Source of the DNA: Atopobiaceae bacterium UBA1367
Lineage (GTDB): Bacteria > Actinomycetota > Coriobacteriia > Coriobacteriales > Atopobiaceae
Assembly: GCA_002305995.1 (NCBI GenBank)
Contig: DBRN01000012.1
Location: 1-64,000, forward strand
DNA: 64,000 bases
Direction: 5' to 3'
In this document: positions 17,804-27,747 of the stretch, in pieces
Numbering within the stretch: the first letter of the stretch is position 1
Layout: every line of letters starts with the position of its first letter
Program-made: the position numbers and the translations under genes
The notes under the pieces: model-generated
The model's input: only the letters and a program-made list of their open reading frames with translations
Databases searched by the model: none
What the model was told of the DNA's origin: nothing

Positions 17804-18856
17804 TTGGGAACCAGAGTCACCATACAGGACATCGCAGACGAGCTTGGCCTGTCACGCAACACGGTCTCCAAGGCGCTCAACAATGCCGGGGGGATTGCCG
17901 ATGAGACCCGCGCGCGCATCATCCAGAAGGCCATGGAGATGGGCTACAAGCAGTTCGCCTACGCCAGCGCCATACTTGCCGCCCAGCAAGACAGGCATAT
18001 GGACGCGCTTCTGGTTGGCTCCCAGCCCGGTGGGGAGATCGCGCTCCTGTCAGCCAGCTTCCTTGGGGGTTCCCACTTTGCCTCGCTCACGCTCGATTGG
18101 TTCCAAAACGAGATCACCAAGCTGGGCTTCACGCTCGGCATGCATCGCGTCACGGAGAACCACCTTGCTGACTGCAGGCTGCCCATCACCTTTCGTCGCG
18201 AGCGCGTGACCGCCATCATCTGCTTTGAGATGTTCGACAAGGTCTATGACGACATGCTCTGCCAGCTGGGCATCCCCATCCTGTTCGTAGACGGTCCAGC
18301 AAAGGTCGACGGGAAGTCGCTGCCGGCAGATCAGCTGTACATGGACAACACGACGGGCATCACACAGCTGGTCAACGACATGCTCGCGGTGGGAAGGACG
18401 CGCATCGGCTTCATTGGCAACTACCGGCACTGCCAGTCCTTCTATGAGCGTTACGCCGCATTTCGCCTGGCCATGCTCCTCGCAGGCGTTCCCGTGGAGG
18501 ATCGCTTCTGCATCGAGGAGAACAAGATGGTGGGGATTGCCCCTCGCCTGGAGCAGCTGGATGAGCTGCCCGACGTGTTCGTCTGCGCCAATGACTTCGT
18601 GGCCCTCGATGCCCTTCAGGTCATGAGGAGCCTCGGCTACGACGTGCCCCGCGACGTGTGGCTCACCGGCTTTGACGACTCGTCCGAGTCCCGCAACTGC
18701 ATGCCTCGGCTCACGACCGTCCACATCCACACGCAGGTGATGGCCTTCTCGGCCGTTCAGCTCCTTCGCACGCGCCTGAGGGAGCCGTCTCTGGACTACC
18801 GCCAGCTCCACACGGAGACGACCCTCATCTATCGCGAGTCCACACCCCTTTCCTAG
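17804..18856 (+). CDS. LacI-family transcriptional regulator
   Basis: A 350-residue LacI/GalR protein. The N-terminal helix-turn-helix reads VTIQDIADELGLSRNTVSKALNN, followed by the hinge and a periplasmic-binding-like core (FVCANDFVALDALQ, LTGFDDSSES near the end). I start at TTG 17804, directly preceded by a GAGAGGGGAG ribosome binding site; the ATG-like alternatives upstream fall in the promoter. The regulator stands before a YesL pair and, further on, the sugar importer with a GH32 enzyme, so control of that set is a reasonable inference. The effector is unknown. Confidence 0.9.
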   Translation: MGTRVTIQDIADELGLSRNTVSKALNNAGGIADETRARIIQKAMEMGYKQFAYASAILAAQQDRHMDALLVGSQPGGEIALLSASFLGGSHFASLTLDWFQNEITKLGFTLGMHRVTENHLADCRLPITFRRERVTAIICFEMFDKVYDDMLCQLGIPILFVDGPAKVDGKSLPADQLYMDNTTGITQLVNDMLAVGRTRIGFIGNYRHCQSFYERYAAFRLAMLLAGVPVEDRFCIEENKMVGIAPRLEQLDELPDVFVCANDFVALDALQVMRSLGYDVPRDVWLTGFDDSSESRNCMPRLTTVHIHTQVMAFSAVQLLRTRLREPSLDYRQLHTETTLIYRESTPLS

Positions 18857-19175
18857 GGTCCCGCTGCCTCACGCTCGCCGCCGCACCCCTTCCCAGGCGG
18901 CCATGCGCATGTGTCGGGTGGGGTGATGCGGGGCCATGGGCGGAAGCCCTCTATGGCGGGCGATGCGGAATGGGTGCCGGAGTCCCATACCACGCACGTG
19001 TGGAGCTCAGTCGGCGGGCGCTCGCGCGCCTCGTGGCTGGCAACCCCATGCCGCACACGTGCGAAACGCGGCTTGCCGTCGTCTCCCCATGATGCATATG
19101 CCACCTGTCAATATGACAATGTCACCCACTGATCATGCTATGATTTCACGAAACGGGAGCTGGGAGGCGTGCCTC
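18857..19175 (+). promoter_or_regulatory. yesL upstream region with TGTCA-N3-TGACA dyad
   Basis: G+C-rich without a gene until about 19090. A perfect dyad, TGTCAATATGACA (19106-19118), lies where a -35 box would be and TATGAT (19139-19144) can serve as -10. The dyad is a candidate operator. Confidence 0.45.
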
Positions 19176-19853
19176 ATGGCCATCTTCTCATACGAAAGCA
19201 GGTTCAGCCAGGCAGTCCTTCGACTGGCCTATGGCTGCTATCTCAACGCACTGTGGCTCATATGCTCCATACCCGTCCTCACCATCGGGGCATCCACCAC
19301 CGCCCTATATGCCGTCTCCCTCAAGATCGCCGATAACGAGGAGGGCAACATCACCGCACAATTCTTCCACGCCTTCCGCAGAGACTTCAGGCAGGCGACG
19401 ACGCTCTGGCTTGTGCTGCTGGCGGCGGGCCTGGTGCTGGGAACGGACATCTATGTGCTTCTCCACCTGCGCGCAGCGTCGACGGGCGCTCCGGCGATCC
19501 TCTTCACGATCGCCCTGGCGCTCGTGATCGTGGCATGCCTGGTGCTGGGTATGGTGCTCATGTACGTCTTTCCCTTGGTCGCCCGTGTGGAGAACACAAA
19601 TCTCGCCATGATCAGGAACTCCCTGCTCATCGGCACGCGCTACCTGTTTTGCACCATTTGCGTCTTTGCCATCCATGCGGTCATGGCCATCGCCGTCATC
19701 GCGATCTTCACCCCGCTCATCGTGCTGGGGGAGGGAGTCTGCGCCGTGCTCAGCTCCTACCTGCTCTCGCCGGTCATCCGTGCCTGCACGCGACAGCCGG
19801 ATCCTGCCAGCGACGATGTGCTGCCGACAGATCCGCAGCGACACGACCCATGA
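19176..19853 (+). CDS. YesL-like membrane protein (DUF624)
   Basis: A 225-residue polytopic protein with the YesL start (FSYESRFSQAVLRLAYGCYLNALW) and five to six hydrophobic segments. YesL proteins are found with carbohydrate ABC importers in Gram-positive bacteria, but their role is not established. GGGAGG precedes the ATG by 8 bp. The stop overlaps the next start (ATGA), so the pair is coupled. The nearest importer operon begins convergently at 22345-28695. Confidence 0.82.
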   Translation: MAIFSYESRFSQAVLRLAYGCYLNALWLICSIPVLTIGASTTALYAVSLKIADNEEGNITAQFFHAFRRDFRQATTLWLVLLAAGLVLGTDIYVLLHLRAASTGAPAILFTIALALVIVACLVLGMVLMYVFPLVARVENTNLAMIRNSLLIGTRYLFCTICVFAIHAVMAIAVIAIFTPLIVLGEGVCAVLSSYLLSPVIRACTRQPDPASDDVLPTDPQRHDP

Positions 19854-20590
19854 GGATTCCCGATCGGGAGCGCGCCGCACACCGCGCCGCCTTCCGCGCC
19901 ATGAGCCTGGCCCAGAAGGCGGAGTATGTCTTCGCCTACTACAAGCTGCCCCTTGTCCTCGCCCTCGTTGTGGCTGTCGCGCTGGGGTCGGTTGCGCATC
20001 GCGTGCTCACGTATCGGGAGCCCGTGCTGTACGTCGCCTACGTGAACGTCGTGCCTGGCGATGAGGTCGGCGCGAGGCTGACCACCGGCTTCCTCGATCG
20101 TGTGGGAGCGGATCCCAAGACGAGTGAGGTTCTCTGCTACCAGGGTCTCTACCTCTCCGATGAGGCCAGCCAGCAGGACCATCAGTACGCCTACGCATCC
20201 AAGCTCAAGCTCATGGCAGCCGTCGACGCCGAGCAGCTTGACGTCGTGCTCATGAGCCGCGACGCCTACGATCTCCTCTCCGCCAGCGGCTACCTGCTCG
20301 ACCTGCACGATGCCTGTGCGGATGACGCGGCGCTTCTCGGGTCGCTTGGCCCGCATCTCGTCAGCAACACGGTCATCCTCAGCGACAACAGCGTCGAGGT
20401 GGAGCTGGGCGCGGCAGACGAGTATGTCGCGGAATCCGTCGAGTCGGCCAACGCCGTCGATGTCACGACGGCTCGCACTCTCGATGCCCTTTCCGGTGAC
20501 GAGTCCCTCTATTTGGGTGTCATCGCCAACACCCCCCGCGGGGATGCCTCCCTGGACTACGTGGCGTACGTGCTGGGTGCTGACGTATAG
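19850..20590 (+). CDS. Membrane-anchored protein coupled to YesL
   Basis: A 246-residue protein with a short basic cytoplasmic start, one membrane helix (LPLVLALVVAVALGSVAHRVL, about residues 36-56) and about 190 extracytoplasmic residues rich in Asp and Ala. The outer part resembles a small substrate-binding fold (LYVAYVNVVPGDEV; DVVLMSRDAYDLLSASGYLLDL), which is also how distant extracellular solute-binding proteins read, but I cannot assign a family firmly. The 4-bp overlap with yesL suggests the two act together. Confidence 0.75.
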   Translation: MRIPDRERAAHRAAFRAMSLAQKAEYVFAYYKLPLVLALVVAVALGSVAHRVLTYREPVLYVAYVNVVPGDEVGARLTTGFLDRVGADPKTSEVLCYQGLYLSDEASQQDHQYAYASKLKLMAAVDAEQLDVVLMSRDAYDLLSASGYLLDLHDACADDAALLGSLGPHLVSNTVILSDNSVEVELGAADEYVAESVESANAVDVTTARTLDALSGDESLYLGVIANTPRGDASLDYVAYVLGADV

Positions 20591-20615
20591 GGAAGGGACC
20601 TCTGGGACTGCGGGG

Positions 20616-21206
20616 CTACACCTCAAACGTCACATGGTCGAAGGCATTGAGGATCATGGTGCTCCCACGTGCGGTCTTCTGGGGAACATGCATCCCATAG
20701 TTGCGATGCATGTGACCATGCACGAAGTATCTGGGCGGATGTCGTGCCAAGAACCGGTTGAAGCACGCGAACCCGCGGTGTGCGAGGGCGTCGGTGTCGT
20801 TGATGCCACGGGCGGGGGCATGGGTCACCAGCACGTCCACTCCGCCATGGGCCCAGACGCTCGGCATCACGCGGCGCATGCGGCGGGCCATCTGGCGCTC
20901 GGTGTAGCGATGCGGCCCCGGTCCGTAGCGCAGCGACCCTCCCAACCCCATGACGCGGACTCCCTCGATCACCATCAGCCTCCCATCGATGCACTCGCAG
21001 CCTCCCGGTGGGTCCTCGTCGTAGATGCCGTCGTGGTTGCCATGGACGTAGAGCAGGGGGCAGCCTGCCATCGTCACCAGGAACTCCAGGTAGGTGGGGA
21101 GCAGGTCCCCGCAGGAGATGATGAGATCGAATCCGTCGAGCTTGCCGGGCGTGTAGTAGTCGTAGTAGGAACGCGACTCCACGTCGGATACGGCGAGGAC
21201 CCTCAT
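20616..21206 (-). CDS. Metallophosphoesterase
   Basis: A 196-residue calcineurin-like phosphoesterase. Metal-binding motifs are visible in order: VSDVES at the start (D in a slightly altered DxH position, here DVE), ISCGDLLP, YVHGNHDG, LVTHAPARG and FVHGHMHRNYG. The start at 21206 overlaps the stop of the upstream gene (ATGA), so it is coupled to the ParB-like protein. The substrate is unknown; small one-domain enzymes of this class act on nucleotides or phosphodiesters. Confidence 0.88.
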   Translation of the reverse strand: MRVLAVSDVESRSYYDYYTPGKLDGFDLIISCGDLLPTYLEFLVTMAGCPLLYVHGNHDGIYDEDPPGGCECIDGRLMVIEGVRVMGLGGSLRYGPGPHRYTERQMARRMRRVMPSVWAHGGVDVLVTHAPARGINDTDALAHRGFACFNRFLARHPPRYFVHGHMHRNYGMHVPQKTARGSTMILNAFDHVTFEV

Positions 21207-22066
21207 GAGCTCTCCGCCCCGCCCTCCCGCCCCGCTGCCCTGGCGCGACGCTCCTCGGTGTCCTGCACGACGCCGAGGCCGACGAGCAGCTCCCTCACGC
21301 TGCGCAGCAGCCTCTCGTCGGTCATGTCTCGCAGCTGGGCGAAGGGATGGTACAGGAGCCACACCAGCAGCGCGTCCATGGGCGTGGGAAAGCCGCCTTT
21401 TCGTGGCACACTCCTGTCATAGGCCCTCTTGAATCGCGTGAACCCCGCCGTGAATCCCCTGCGCTGCTCATCAGTCCAGACGTGGTCCGTTTCCACGCCC
21501 AGGGCGGCCTGCAGCTTGGGAAACTGGCCTGGCCTGGCAAAGCGCACCTGGTAGAGACCCGTCTTCTCGAAACTGGCGAGAAAGTCGCGATACCATGCGT
21601 CGTCGGCGCCGTCAGAAAGGGGAATCACCAGTCGCGTGACCTGCGCGGGTACCGTCACCGCCCCGTTGTAGCGCATCACGCTCATGCGCTTGTTGCCCTC
21701 GGCCGCGTACAGCAGCCCTCGATGCTCGTAGCACTCCAATGGATCGCGCAGTCCTTCCTCCTCCAGCTGCCCGAAGAGCCGAACCCACTTGGCGGCAAAC
21801 TCGGTGTCGGGTTCGAGCAGGGGCATGAAGTCGGCCGCAAAGGAGTGTCGACGCCCGTGGGCCTTGGTGCCGCATACGAGCGTTATGGGCACGTCGTAAA
21901 GACCAAGGCTCCGTTGTCCCAAAGACGCCGGATCGACGCCAGCCACCTCGTCGAGCGAGGGCAGGTAGGGATTCAGCCCCTGCCTCGTGCGGGCCTTGAG
22001 GGTCTTCTTCCCCCGCTTGAGCGCCTTCTTGTAGTGTTCGAGGGGACTCTTGCTCTCCGTCTGCAC
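21203..22066 (-). CDS. ParB-like / unknown cytoplasmic protein
   Basis: A 287-residue protein with a lysine-rich N-terminus (HYKKALKRGKKTLKA). A central segment, GLLYAAEGNKRMSVMRYNGA, resembles the nucleotide-binding ENxxR-type loop of ParB/Srx-fold proteins, here GNKR. The rest is not recognisable. The start is a GTG with GGAGG 5 bp upstream; an ATG 5 bp earlier is out of frame. The end overlaps the metallophosphoesterase by 4 bp. The two form a small leftward operon of unknown purpose. Confidence 0.7.
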   Translation of the reverse strand: MQTESKSPLEHYKKALKRGKKTLKARTRQGLNPYLPSLDEVAGVDPASLGQRSLGLYDVPITLVCGTKAHGRRHSFAADFMPLLEPDTEFAAKWVRLFGQLEEEGLRDPLECYEHRGLLYAAEGNKRMSVMRYNGAVTVPAQVTRLVIPLSDGADDAWYRDFLASFEKTGLYQVRFARPGQFPKLQAALGVETDHVWTDEQRRGFTAGFTRFKRAYDRSVPRKGGFPTPMDALLVWLLYHPFAQLRDMTDERLLRSVRELLVGLGVVQDTEERRARAAGREGGAESS

Positions 22067-22222
22067 GGCATCCTCCTTGCAAGGGAAGCTGGGGTGACGT
22101 CACCCGTCCTGACGAGCTGGTCTTGATGTTGGCCTCTGGCGTGCGCGCCGATTGTCCCCACGGCGGCGGGGCGCGGTCCCACGGCTCGCCAGGCCCTGAT
22201 GCGTTGACTCATATGACAGGGC

Positions 22223-22256
22223 GTGCCCTGCCCCCGAGGGCGCGAGGGCAGGGCAC
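22223..22256 (-). terminator. Hairpin after the sugar operon
   Basis: GTGCCCTGCCC (22223-22233) pairs perfectly with GGGCAGGGCAC (22246-22256). It lies about 90 bp beyond the last gene of the leftward sugar operon and before the start of the next leftward pair. No U-tract is present. The remaining sequence between 22067 and 22344 shows nothing else. Confidence 0.6.
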
Positions 22257-22344
22257 TGCGAAAGGGAGGGGGGCCGTAGGTCTTGATGCGGGTACAGGAG
22301 GACCATGTTGCCTGAGGGCCGGTCGACAGGTGGGGGCAGGTGGA

Positions 22345-23499
<1,155 letters not shown>

Positions 23500-23515
23500 G
23501 ACCCTCTCACTCTCT

Positions 23516-25036
23516 CTAGCGGACGTCGACGCCGTCGGCGTCCGCGTCCAGAATGTACTTCTCAACGTCCATGACGAGCTCACCGTCGGCATGGAACGAG
23601 ATGCCCGTTGCGGCGAGGTCGGTGGGAACGACCATCGTCATTGTCTGTGCGCCCCGGTTGGCGAAGACCTCGATGCTGTGGCGGTCGAGTATCACGCGCA
23701 GGTCACAGGAGCTGCCTGTCATCGGGACGCTGCACTCGCTGACGTGCATGACCATGTGACGCGAGCCTGAGCGGGTGCGATCGAGCTTGAGCAGGCCCTC
23801 TCTGGGGTTGAGCGAGAGCATCGTGACGCATCCTCGCCCTTCGGCGACGTTCAGCGAGAACGTGCGATACATCCCACTCCCCTGCGGCCTCACGGACAGG
23901 GTGAGGTCGACGCACCTGCCCTCGATACCCTCGAGCACGAGGTCGCCCTCGAGGGTCACGTCCTGGTAGGTGACCCTTCCGTGACGGAGATCCTCCAGCT
24001 CGCGGACGGGCCACTGGCAGAGCCTGCCGGCGCGCACGCGCAGTTCGCGTGGGAGCGTCATCTGCCCGAACCAGCGCTTGTCCGGCAGGTCCTGCCGCGT
24101 GGTGTCCCAGTTCTGCATCCAGGCCACCATGACACGACGGCCGTCAGGGGTCAGCAGGGTCTGCGGCGCGTAGAAGTCGATGCCGCCGTCGATGGCCCAG
24201 AGTCCCTCCTCGTCGAAGGCGCCCGACTTGCCATCGATGCGACCGATGCAGCACAGAGCGCCACCGCCAAGGCGCTCGCGCTCCTCCACCAGCATGTCCT
24301 GAGGGCTTGCCAGCAGCACCATCCTCCCATCCAGCTCGAAGAGGTCGGGGCACTCCCACATGGTTCCGAAACGCCCACCATTGCGCGCCAGCACCCCTTC
24401 GTATGACCAGCTCAGAGCATCCTTGCTGGAGAACAGCAACACGAGTCCATCCTTGTCCGCGTCGACGGCGCCGACCACGCACCGGTAGCTCCCATCCTCC
24501 CCGCGCCACACCTTCGGATCACGGAAGTGGCTGCGCTGTAGCCCGGCAGGAAGGGCGTCGCCCGAAATGACGGGATTGCCCTCGTACTTCTCGTAGGCTA
24601 TGCCGTCGCCGACGGCGACGCACTGCACCTGGCGCATGACGGGCACGCCCTGTTCGGTGCGTCCGGCACCCTGCACGCCGGTATACATCAGGAGATGCCG
24701 CCCGTCGTGCAGCTCGATCGCACTGCCGGAGAAGCATCCCAGGTGGTCGTAGGGCCTGTCAGGAGCAAGCGCGCAGGGCAGGTGCTCCCATCTCAGCAGG
24801 TCGTCGCTCACCGCATGGCCCCAGTGCATGGCGTTCCATTGCGTCGAATAGGGATTGTACTGGTAGAACAGGTGGTAGCGGCCGTCATAGCGCGAGAAGC
24901 CGTTGGGGTCGTTCATCCAGCCGACATACGGGCTGAGATGGAACAGCGGGCGATCGGAAGCATCGATGAGGCGCCCGTAGCGTCCCTCATACGCCCACGC
25001 CGCCTCAAGTGTCCTGTCCTGCTCGCGTCTGCTCAC
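23516..25036 (-). CDS. GH32 beta-fructosidase (sucrose/fructan hydrolase)
   Basis: A 506-residue glycoside hydrolase family 32 enzyme. The nucleophile motif is WMNDPNG (about residue 40), the transition-state aspartate is in FRDPKVW and the acid/base glutamate in WECPDLF. A five-bladed propeller is followed by a beta-sandwich (RVILDRHSIEVFANRG). There is no signal peptide, so it acts in the cytoplasm on imported sugar: sucrose, sucrose-6-phosphate or short fructo-oligosaccharides. Because the operon encodes an ABC importer rather than a PTS, unphosphorylated substrate is more likely. Confidence 0.94.
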   Translation of the reverse strand: MSRREQDRTLEAAWAYEGRYGRLIDASDRPLFHLSPYVGWMNDPNGFSRYDGRYHLFYQYNPYSTQWNAMHWGHAVSDDLLRWEHLPCALAPDRPYDHLGCFSGSAIELHDGRHLLMYTGVQGAGRTEQGVPVMRQVQCVAVGDGIAYEKYEGNPVISGDALPAGLQRSHFRDPKVWRGEDGSYRCVVGAVDADKDGLVLLFSSKDALSWSYEGVLARNGGRFGTMWECPDLFELDGRMVLLASPQDMLVEERERLGGGALCCIGRIDGKSGAFDEEGLWAIDGGIDFYAPQTLLTPDGRRVMVAWMQNWDTTRQDLPDKRWFGQMTLPRELRVRAGRLCQWPVRELEDLRHGRVTYQDVTLEGDLVLEGIEGRCVDLTLSVRPQGSGMYRTFSLNVAEGRGCVTMLSLNPREGLLKLDRTRSGSRHMVMHVSECSVPMTGSSCDLRVILDRHSIEVFANRGAQTMTMVVPTDLAATGISFHADGELVMDVEKYILDADADGVDVR

Positions 25037-25118
25037 GTTCGACGTCCTCCTGTGTCGCGTCCTGCCATGCCGAGGTGCGGCCGCCCGCTTCCTCGAAGGG
25101 GGCAGGCGGCCGTCTCGC

Positions 25119-26789
25119 CTAGGCCTGATCGAGATAGGCGGTCAGGTAACGCTGATGGATCTCGATGAACTCGCTGAGGTGGTAGGCCTCGAGGTCCTGC
25201 TGGAACTTGTCCCAGTCCGAGTCGTTGAACCCATTCATGATCCAGTCCGACTTGGCCGTGTTGATGCACTTCTGGATATCGGACATCAGGTTGGAGACCT
25301 GGGTGGTGTCCTCGGCGGTCATGAACACGTTGGGGTAGCAGTACTTGAAGCTCATGTCGGGCGTGTAGATGTCCTTGATCCAGTCGAGGCGATACTGCGC
25401 GTCGTCCGGGCAGGTCACGTACACGTCGTAGTAGCTGTCGAGGATGGCCAGCGGCCCGCCCACGCTCTCGGCCTCGCGAACCTCGACCGGGGAGGCGTCG
25501 CCCAAAGGCGCATGCTGCAGCATGTCCTCGCCCTCGGCGTTCTTGCCGAGCACGAAGATGTCGAAGTCGTCATCCTCGCCATAGGTGCCCCAGTTGTTCT
25601 GCGGGGACTGGAACGGGTCGTACATCTGGTCCAGCCATGAGCACACCAGGGCGGGGTTGGCGGCGGCACCCGTCACCACGCAGCGCCCGCGATCGAAGCC
25701 TGAGGTAAACGAGCTGGTCTGGGGAGTGATGTTGACCATGTCCGCCTCAAGCGCGGGGATGGGCTCCCAGCCCTCGAGCGTGGCGATGTTGGCAACGTCC
25801 CACGAGAAGCAGACGCCATAGCGGCCGCTCTTGCCCTTGGCCACGTAGGTCGACCACTCCTGGGTGAAGGCCTCGGGATCGATGAGCCCTTCGTCGTAGA
25901 GCTTGTGCAGCCACTCGGTTCCCTTGCGGAAGCCCTCAGACTGGGCGACGCACACGACCTCGCCGTCGTCGGTCACGGCGATGTGCTTGCCGCGGTCGGG
26001 GTCGCCATAGCCCTCGCCAAAGCCGTTGATGAGGATGTAGGGGTCCTGGTCGCCGTCGTTGAGGATGCAGGACATCGGGATGATGTCACCATCGATGCCG
26101 AACTGGCTCTTGAGGTCTGCGGCATGCTCCTTGAAGGCGAGCAGCACCTGCTCGAACTCGTCGACCGTGGTGGGCATGTCGAGCTTGAGGTAGTCGAGCC
26201 AGGCACGGTTGATGAAGGGCATGTTGCCGATGGTCTGGATGGCCGTCTTCTCATAGCCCAGCTGCTCGATCCAAGGCAGCGCCCAGATGTGGCCGTCGAT
26301 GTCCTCGCACATGGAGCGGTACTCGGGCGCCTGCTCGAAGACCGCGCTCAGGTTGGGCATAAAGGCGTCGATGTACTCCTCGACATTGATGATGACGCCC
26401 TGCTTGGCATACTTGAGCAGATCGGTGTCGCCGAAGCCGGCCGAGAATACGAAGTCGGGCAGGGTCTTGGCGTTGGACATCTCGAGGGCGATCTTGTCAC
26501 CCCACTGGTCGGACTGGATGGTGCGCCAGTCGATATGGACGTTGGTGGCCTCCTCGAGACGCTTGAAGATGGTGCGGTTGTTGGGCTCGGACTCGGTGCC
26601 AGCTGGGAAGCTGGTGAGACCGGTGAGCGTGGCGGTCTCGGCAAGCGGGAGCTTGACGGATGCGGGGTCGATCTCCGATATGTCGGCGGCCGCGCCGCCA
26701 GCGCCAGACCCGCCGCAGGCGGCAAGGGTGGCGGTGGCGGCAGCCGCGGACAGTGACAGGAACGAACGACGGTTCATTGAGGTGCTCAT
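25119..26789 (-). CDS. Sugar ABC transporter substrate-binding lipoprotein
   Basis: A 556-residue family 1 solute-binding protein of the large LplA-like type. The start NRRSFLSLSAAAATATLAAC combines a twin arginine and lipobox, so it is exported and lipid-anchored. The mature part has the expected W- and D-rich pocket segments. The ATG at 26789 has AAGGAG 7 bp upstream; an internal ATG four codons on is an alternative. It is encoded between the permease and GH32 genes, which argues for sucrose or fructo-oligosaccharide binding. Confidence 0.92.
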   Translation of the reverse strand: MSTSMNRRSFLSLSAAAATATLAACGGSGAGGAAADISEIDPASVKLPLAETATLTGLTSFPAGTESEPNNRTIFKRLEEATNVHIDWRTIQSDQWGDKIALEMSNAKTLPDFVFSAGFGDTDLLKYAKQGVIINVEEYIDAFMPNLSAVFEQAPEYRSMCEDIDGHIWALPWIEQLGYEKTAIQTIGNMPFINRAWLDYLKLDMPTTVDEFEQVLLAFKEHAADLKSQFGIDGDIIPMSCILNDGDQDPYILINGFGEGYGDPDRGKHIAVTDDGEVVCVAQSEGFRKGTEWLHKLYDEGLIDPEAFTQEWSTYVAKGKSGRYGVCFSWDVANIATLEGWEPIPALEADMVNITPQTSSFTSGFDRGRCVVTGAAANPALVCSWLDQMYDPFQSPQNNWGTYGEDDDFDIFVLGKNAEGEDMLQHAPLGDASPVEVREAESVGGPLAILDSYYDVYVTCPDDAQYRLDWIKDIYTPDMSFKYCYPNVFMTAEDTTQVSNLMSDIQKCINTAKSDWIMNGFNDSDWDKFQQDLEAYHLSEFIEIHQRYLTAYLDQA

Positions 26790-26828
26790 GGACTCTCTCC
26801 TTGCTCTCGGATGGCTTGGCGTGGAGGC

Positions 26829-27734
26829 CTAGCCCTTGACGGCGCCGGCCATGATGCCGCTGTCGAAGTAGCGCTGGAAGAACGGGTACATCACGAGCAG
26901 CGGGAGGCTCGAGATGATGATGGTGGCGTACTTGAGCAGCTCGGCGAGCTGGGCGCGCTCGGCGGTGCTCTGCATGTCGGAGACCATGCCGGGCTCGGGT
27001 TGGTTCTGGATCAGGATGGAGCGCAGCACCAGCTGGAGCGGCTGTTTGGATGCGCTGTTGAGGTAGATCATCGCGTCGAAGTAACTGTTCCACATGCCCA
27101 CGAAGTTCCACATGGCGACGGTGGCGATGATGGGCATGCACACGGGCAGGAGGACGCGGAAGAAGTAGACCATCTCGTTGGCGCCGTCAATCTCGGCAGC
27201 CTCCTGGAGGTCCTTGGGGATGCCCTGGTAGTAGGTGCGCACGATGATCATGTTGTACACGCTGAAGGCGCCGGGGATGATGACCGCCCAGATGGTGTCG
27301 AGCATGCCCAGCCTGCTGATGAGCAGGTAGGTGGGGATCAGGCCGCCCCCAAAGAACATGGTGATCATGAAGATGAGGTTGAAGAAGCCCTTGCCCTTGA
27401 AGTCATCACGCGACATGGGGTAGGCCGCCAGCAGCGTGACCACCACCGAGATGATGGTGAACAGCACCGAATAGACGATGGCGTTCCTGAAGCCGATCCA
27501 TATCTGCGCGTTCGTGAGAACGCGCGCATAGGCCATCGTGGTCCATACGGAGAAGTCAAACGTCAGGCCCTTGTTCTGCAAGGTCACCGGATCGATGAAC
27601 GACGCCAGGACGATGTAGACCATCGGTAGGACGATGGCCAGGCAGAACACCCCCAGGAGGGTATAGCCCACAAGCAGGATCGTCTTGTCCTCGGCGGGGA
27701 GCTTGGCGAACTCGCTCTTCTTTCCTCGTGCCAT
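26829..27734 (-). CDS. Sugar ABC permease, LplC-like
   Basis: A 301-residue permease with six membrane segments. The EAA loop is visible as DLQEAAEIDGANEMVYFFRVLLP. The C-terminus, RYFDSGIMAGAVKG, is typical of LplC/MalG-type subunits. The ATG at 27734 has GGAGG close upstream. It pairs with the LplB-like subunit encoded 13 bp before it. Confidence 0.93.
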   Translation of the reverse strand: MARGKKSEFAKLPAEDKTILLVGYTLLGVFCLAIVLPMVYIVLASFIDPVTLQNKGLTFDFSVWTTMAYARVLTNAQIWIGFRNAIVYSVLFTIISVVVTLLAAYPMSRDDFKGKGFFNLIFMITMFFGGGLIPTYLLISRLGMLDTIWAVIIPGAFSVYNMIIVRTYYQGIPKDLQEAAEIDGANEMVYFFRVLLPVCMPIIATVAMWNFVGMWNSYFDAMIYLNSASKQPLQLVLRSILIQNQPEPGMVSDMQSTAERAQLAELLKYATIIISSLPLLVMYPFFQRYFDSGIMAGAVKG

Positions 27735-27747
27735 GGTGTCCTCCCTC

